Part shown: positions 4,631 to 7,844 of the stretch, one piece after another
Layout: the number at the start of each line of letters is the position of its first letter
How positions within the stretch are numbered: position 1 is the first letter of the stretch
Notes under the pieces: generated by a model
What the model saw: only the letters and a program-made list of their open reading frames with translations
Told to the model about the DNA's origin: nothing
Databases searched by the model: none
Position numbers and translations under genes: made by a program
Assembly: GCA_030695285.1 (NCBI GenBank)
Contig: JAUYTF010000146.1
Location: 1 to 7,844, forward strand
Reading direction: 5' to 3'
DNA: 7,844 bases
Source: Eubacteriales bacterium
GTDB taxonomy: Bacteria > Bacillota > Clostridia > Christensenellales > CAG-138

Positions 4631-5200
4631 TCAAAGCCCCAGCAGCAGCCCAGCCGCACCGCCCGCAATGATATACACCACGGGATGAATGCTCTTCACC
4701 TTCGGCAGATGCAGCAACACGAGCAGCACCGCAAACAGCGCAACACTCTTCCACTCTATGGCGGCAAGCAGCCCGCCCGCACCGATTTCTGCGGAAAACA
4801 GCGCGGTGCGCAGCACCACCCAGCCCGCAGCGGCAATCAACCCCGCAACAGTCGGCCGCAGCGCGCCAAACGCGCTCTGGATCAGCCTGCTGTTTCGGTA
4901 TTGCTCCAGCGCGCGGGAGACGAGGGAAGCGATGATAAACGACGGTAGCACAACGGCGAAAGTCGCCGCCAGCGCGCCAGGAACTCCGGCGGCGTAATAG
5001 CCCGCAAACGAGGCGGCGTTCACGGCAATCGGCCCCGGCGTACTCTCCGCAATCGCAACAACGTCCGCCACATGAAGCGAGCCAAACCAGTCTGGATACC
5101 GCTCCAGTATCTTCTGTAAAAACGGGAGCGTCGCCAACCCGCCGCCGATTGCGAACAGTCCTGTCTGGAAAAACTCCCAAAAAAGGATCAGCAACGTCAT
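4631..5200 (-). CDS. CHR-family (chromate-type) transporter, second half-size subunit
   Basis: A 189-residue membrane protein of the chromate ion transporter family, single-domain type. IGGGLATLPFLQ (18-29) is the N-terminal CHR motif and ESTPGPIAVN (52-61) the hallmark of the domain; about five to six hydrophobic segments follow. The ATG (5200-5198) overlaps the upstream TGA as ATGA, with GGAGGG just before it, so translation is coupled. The frame continues further upstream but only antisense to, or out of frame with, the other CHR gene. Half-size CHR proteins occur as adjacent pairs that work together, probably as a heterodimer with the two halves in opposite membrane orientation. The family exports chromate in known cases; the substrate in a gut-type organism is uncertain. 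It is the last protein gene of the minus-strand operon. Confidence 0.92.
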   Translation of the reverse strand: MTLLILFWEFFQTGLFAIGGGLATLPFLQKILERYPDWFGSLHVADVVAIAESTPGPIAVNAASFAGYYAAGVPGALAATFAVVLPSFIIASLVSRALEQYRNSRLIQSAFGALRPTVAGLIAAAGWVVLRTALFSAEIGAGGLLAAIEWKSVALFAVLLVLLHLPKVKSIHPVVYIIAGGAAGLLLGL

Positions 5201-5742
5201 CGTTTCACCCTCCCCGCGACAAGCCCCGTCACCGCCGCCGCGAGGACGACGAGTATGGGCGACTGCCCGAAGACCGCAACCACGATAAAAGCAAACACGC
5301 AAAGCACGATGCCAAGTACGTTTTTTACATTGGTGCGAATCAGATTGATCAAAGCCGCGGTGATGAGCGCGGCAACTGCAACGCGAATACCCGCAAACGC
5401 ACTTGCAACGAGCGGGAGATGCCAAAACTGCATCAACGACGCTGCAACGGCTACGATGAGCGCCATGGGTATAGTGATGACCCCCAGCAGCGCTGCCGCT
5501 CCACCAAGCACCCCGTCGCGCTGATTGCCCACCAGCGTCGCCGTATTGATCGCGATCGCGCCGGGCATACACTGCGCAATGGCGAAATAGTCCAGCAACG
5601 TTTCCTCCGTGATCCAGCCATGTCGCACGACCAGTTCACGCGACAAAAGCGGCAGCATGGAGTAGCCGCCGCCGAACATAAACGCGCCGATTTTCAGGAA
5701 AGTAACATATAGCGTTGCGAGTGACTTCAATTTCGATTTCAT
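5197..5742 (-). CDS. CHR-family (chromate-type) transporter, first half-size subunit
   Basis: A 181-residue single-domain CHR membrane protein, the partner of the overlapping gene downstream. FGGGYSMLPLL (23-33) and AQCMPGAIAINTATLVG (56-72) correspond to the paired CHR motifs, with Q-C-M-P-G-A where the partner has E-S-T-P-G-P; this difference is the usual mark of the two paralogous halves. The stop TGA (5199-5197) overlaps the partner's ATG. The start ATG is preceded by AAAGG (5758-5754) at 11 bases, a weak and somewhat distant site, so expression may rely on coupling to the glycosyltransferase gene 35 bp upstream. The pair would pump an oxyanion across the cytoplasmic membrane; a chromate role is family knowledge, not shown here. 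Confidence 0.92.
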   Translation of the reverse strand: MKSKLKSLATLYVTFLKIGAFMFGGGYSMLPLLSRELVVRHGWITEETLLDYFAIAQCMPGAIAINTATLVGNQRDGVLGGAAALLGVITIPMALIVAVAASLMQFWHLPLVASAFAGIRVAVAALITAALINLIRTNVKNVLGIVLCVFAFIVVAVFGQSPILVVLAAAVTGLVAGRVKR

Positions 5743-5777
5743 GTTAAAATATGCCTTTGATTATGATGAATGCTGCA

Positions 5778-7190
5778 TCAGTAGACATACCACTGATTCA
5801 CATACGCCAGCAGATACAGCACAAAGAGCGCAATGCACACCAGCGTCACGATGCGGTCAACCGATTTTTTCTCGGTGATCGCGCCAAGCGCAAGCGCAAG
5901 CGGGTATGCAGCGGTCAAATAACGCGGGCCGGAGAGCAGCCATGTTGCACCCATACAGACCGCGTAGTATGCGATGAAATACGCAACGTTGGACGCGCGG
6001 AGCTTGTTTTGCGCGGCGATGACGATGCCCAGAGAAGCGAATAGATAGACGATATTCGGGATCCAAAGCCCCCAGAGCATACGGATGTTGTCCAAGAACG
6101 CCCCAGTCGCGCTGTTGACCACCGTCGCCGTTGTGCCGAAGAACCAGCCAAGCTGCTGGTGCCAGTGCTCGCTTTGATAGGTCAAAAACATGGTTGCCGA
6201 GCCCGTCACGCGGTAGTTCACGTAGAGGTAGAGCAACAACCCCGCAGGAATAAAGAGGAGCGAGAGCGCGTTTCCGGTCATACGCAGGCGCCAGCTGCTG
6301 TCCTTGCTGTGTGACGGTCGCTCGCGGATGATGGTGCCCACCAGTTCAAAGCAGGCGGGCGCAAAGAGCAGCACGCCCGGCATGCGCGTAAACGCCGCCA
6401 GAAAGCCGACGATGCCCGCCACGGGATAGAGATTTTTACGCACGGCGTAAACGCTTGCCACCGATAGCAGCAAGAACAGGCTGTCTGAAAGCGGCGCGGA
6501 GAAGAGGAACGACGCGGGCAGTATGCAAAGATACTTCAGCGCACGAAGCGCACCCTTTTTGTCTGTGTCCAGCAGCGCGAGCTCATAGAGCAGATACGCC
6601 GCAAACACCCAGCACAGGTTGGAGACGATTAGACCGCTGACCAGATAGTTATCGATGATGAAAGAAACGCCGCGCACCAGATAGGGATACAGCGGTAGAA
6701 AGACGATCAAAAGCCTGTCGTCGCCCAGGTTAACATAGCCGTTCTGCGCGATGTTCAGGTAATGCTGGCTGTCCGTGCCGAGCTGATTCCAGATGCCGAG
6801 GCTGTCGAGCAGCCCGCCGGAATAACCCTGATGCAGCAGCGAGAGCACATAGGCAAGCCCCAAAAGGAGCAGCCGAAACAGCGCTAGATAGAATAGCAGC
6901 TGCACGATCGGGTGCATGCGCTGCTTGCGCGCACTACGCTTGCCCTCCTCGGCGCGAAGGGGCAGCCACGGTTTTTTGCTCCAAGCTGCTTGCCATTGCG
7001 GAATAAAGCGAATGCCAAGCAACGCAAAAAGAAACGCGCTCGCCGCCGCAGCAAGCACTGCGATAGGGTTGCGCGGCGCCTCTGTGAGCGCCCACTCAGC
7101 AAATGCCGCGAACAATAGGATTAAGGGTACCGATGTAAACAGTACCCTTTTCCAAAACCATGTAGTTTGTTTGTTGGTCGGGTTTTGCAT
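5778..7190 (-). CDS. PIG-V-like GT-C glycosyltransferase (probable mannosyltransferase family)
   Basis: A 470-residue polytopic membrane enzyme. Motifs follow the PIG-V/Mannosyl_trans2 (GT76-like) order: TDSQHYLNIAQNGY (139-152) with the likely catalytic D140, FLPLYPYLVR (164-173), LPASFLFSAPLSDSLF (224-239) and TRMPG (268-272), then a series of membrane helices. The family moves a sugar from a polyprenyl-phosphate donor onto an acceptor on the outer face of the membrane. In bacteria the acceptor is generally unknown. The tryptophan commonly found before the catalytic Asp is threonine here. About 95 residues with two helices (about 18-35 and 43-62) and a basic loop precede the conserved part, longer than I would expect. 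The ribosome site TAAGG overlaps the stop of the upstream gene 7 bases away. It could also be described as a generic GT-C protein. Confidence 0.82.
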   Translation of the reverse strand: MQNPTNKQTTWFWKRVLFTSVPLILLFAAFAEWALTEAPRNPIAVLAAAASAFLFALLGIRFIPQWQAAWSKKPWLPLRAEEGKRSARKQRMHPIVQLLFYLALFRLLLLGLAYVLSLLHQGYSGGLLDSLGIWNQLGTDSQHYLNIAQNGYVNLGDDRLLIVFLPLYPYLVRGVSFIIDNYLVSGLIVSNLCWVFAAYLLYELALLDTDKKGALRALKYLCILPASFLFSAPLSDSLFLLLSVASVYAVRKNLYPVAGIVGFLAAFTRMPGVLLFAPACFELVGTIIRERPSHSKDSSWRLRMTGNALSLLFIPAGLLLYLYVNYRVTGSATMFLTYQSEHWHQQLGWFFGTTATVVNSATGAFLDNIRMLWGLWIPNIVYLFASLGIVIAAQNKLRASNVAYFIAYYAVCMGATWLLSGPRYLTAAYPLALALGAITEKKSVDRIVTLVCIALFVLYLLAYVNQWYVY

Positions 7191-7197
7191 GAATACC

Positions 7198-7752
7198 TTA
7201 GTCCCGAAGTGCCAAACATGGGCCGAGAATCTCCGCCATCACAAGCCCGCCGCGCGCGGACTCAACATCCCAGAGAAAAGCGCTTTCGTCGGTGCTAAAT
7301 GCAATCGGTGCGGAAGGCTTTGCGGGTATTCTGTCCGATGGGCGGTCTGCCATGATGACGGTAGCGCTCGTTTCTTCGTGCGCATGCCCGCTTTCGCTGC
7401 TGGCTGTTATGGTACGCGTGGAAGAAACTTGCAGCTGCGTGAGCGTGCTCTGTGCCCCGCTGAGATCCAAGCTCCGCTTTTGTCCTGTGGCACCTTCAGA
7501 CGAGTACCCGGAGGTGCCTTCAACGGAGCCAGTCCCCTCAAAAGAAGCGCGGATGGGCGTATACATACTCGGCGTAAGCGGAGCTGTCCGCATCGCTTGC
7601 GGTGCGTTTTGCTGCGCTTGCTGAGTCTGGGGCGCCTGCTGCCTGAGGGCACGCTGACGCTCCGCCTCCGCTTTCGCCTTTTTTTGGCTATTCTTCGCGG
7701 CCAACGGGATGATGATCCAAAAGATCGCAAGAAGAATCAGTACGAATTCCAT
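7198..7752 (-). CDS. Membrane-anchored protein of unknown function with low-complexity middle
   Basis: A 184-residue protein. One N-terminal membrane helix (about 3-19, FVLILLAIFWIIIPLAA) is followed by a basic, Q/A-rich stretch that may be helical (about 20-55), then a Ser/Thr/Gly-rich region without clear structure (about 60-150). The C terminus is better ordered and ends GLVMAEILGPCLALRD. From memory, small membrane proteins of Firmicutes often end in a similar EILGPP-A-R motif of unknown role; I could not check this. The ATG lies 2 bases after the TAA of the upstream gene and has no Shine-Dalgarno sequence, which points to stop-and-restart translation. The glycosyltransferase follows after 7 bases. 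The topology suggests most of the chain is cytoplasmic. Confidence 0.7.
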   Translation of the reverse strand: MEFVLILLAIFWIIIPLAAKNSQKKAKAEAERQRALRQQAPQTQQAQQNAPQAMRTAPLTPSMYTPIRASFEGTGSVEGTSGYSSEGATGQKRSLDLSGAQSTLTQLQVSSTRTITASSESGHAHEETSATVIMADRPSDRIPAKPSAPIAFSTDESAFLWDVESARGGLVMAEILGPCLALRD

Positions 7753-7754
7753 AG

Positions 7755-7844
7755 TTATTTTTTGTTATCGGTGGGCGCGGGTTTCGTGCCTTTACCGATG
7801 GCTGTGCGCATCTCCGTATCGGAGTTGATGTTCTGCATGCGGTA
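7755..7844 (-). CDS. C-terminal end of an unidentified gene (partial)
   Basis: The minus-strand frame is open from the window edge to a TAA at 7757-7755, giving 29 residues ending AIGKGTKPAPTDNKK. The polar, Pro/Lys-rich tail looks like a disordered C terminus. The gene is supported by its tight 2-base junction with the next gene and by the absence of any ribosome site in that junction. Nothing in the fragment identifies its function. Confidence 0.6.
   Translation of the reverse strand, partial: YRMQNINSDTEMRTAIGKGTKPAPTDNKK

Noticed and set aside
4463..4948. 161-codon plus-strand open frame beginning MVRPKGFEPLRFP
   Set aside because: Its first part is the tRNA-Leu gene read on the wrong strand and the rest is antisense to the CHR gene; the GFEPL string is a common false product of tRNA T arms.
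5149..5712. 187-codon plus-strand open frame opposite the CHR genes
   Set aside because: Antisense shadow rich in Arg, His and Asn; the minus-strand frames carry the intact CHR motifs.

Overview
The window looks like chromosomal DNA from a moderately GC-rich Gram-positive bacterium, most likely a gut-type Clostridia (Oscillospirales-like). This rests on the AGGAGG-type ribosome sites, U-tract terminators, a TTGACA-type tRNA promoter and gene families typical of Firmicutes. It is an inference from gene style, not a taxonomic assignment.

Plus strand, 1-2609: the end of an amino-acid ABC uptake operon. It holds a family-3 solute-binding protein (5' end outside the window), a HisM/GlnP-type permease with an unusually long N-terminal extension, and a GlnQ/HisP-type ATPase, followed by a strong intrinsic terminator. 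A 17-bp hairpin lies between binding protein and permease. A 16-codon mini-ORF with a good ribosome site runs into the ATPase start codon.

Plus strand, 2697-3335: a single-gene unit for an Rrf2-family regulator that lacks the usual Fe-S cysteines. It is preceded by a tandem duplication of a 53/54-bp promoter-operator module; each copy has a perfect TTGACA.

Minus-strand accessory segment, 3304-4546: a tRNA-Leu(UAA) gene with encoded CCA, its own promoter and terminator, and downstream of its 3' end a small island-like array. A 134-bp structured repeat occurs twice in direct orientation (3335-3468 and 4282-4415, 125/134 identical, no gaps). Each copy begins with a near copy of the last 20 bases of the tRNA gene. 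Between them is one AT-rich gene for a GNAT acetyltransferase. The far repeat is also flanked by a second copy of the tRNA's terminator hairpin, which is the layout expected of an element inserted at a tRNA 3' end. No integrase is present. This is the most unusual part of the window.

Minus strand, 4631-7844: a compact operon read right to left. It has the tail of an unknown gene, a small membrane-anchored protein with a low-complexity middle, a PIG-V-like GT-C glycosyltransferase, and two overlapping half-size CHR-family (chromate transporter) genes that probably make one two-subunit transporter. Gaps are 2, 7, 35 and -4 bases, consistent with one transcript and with translational coupling at several junctions.
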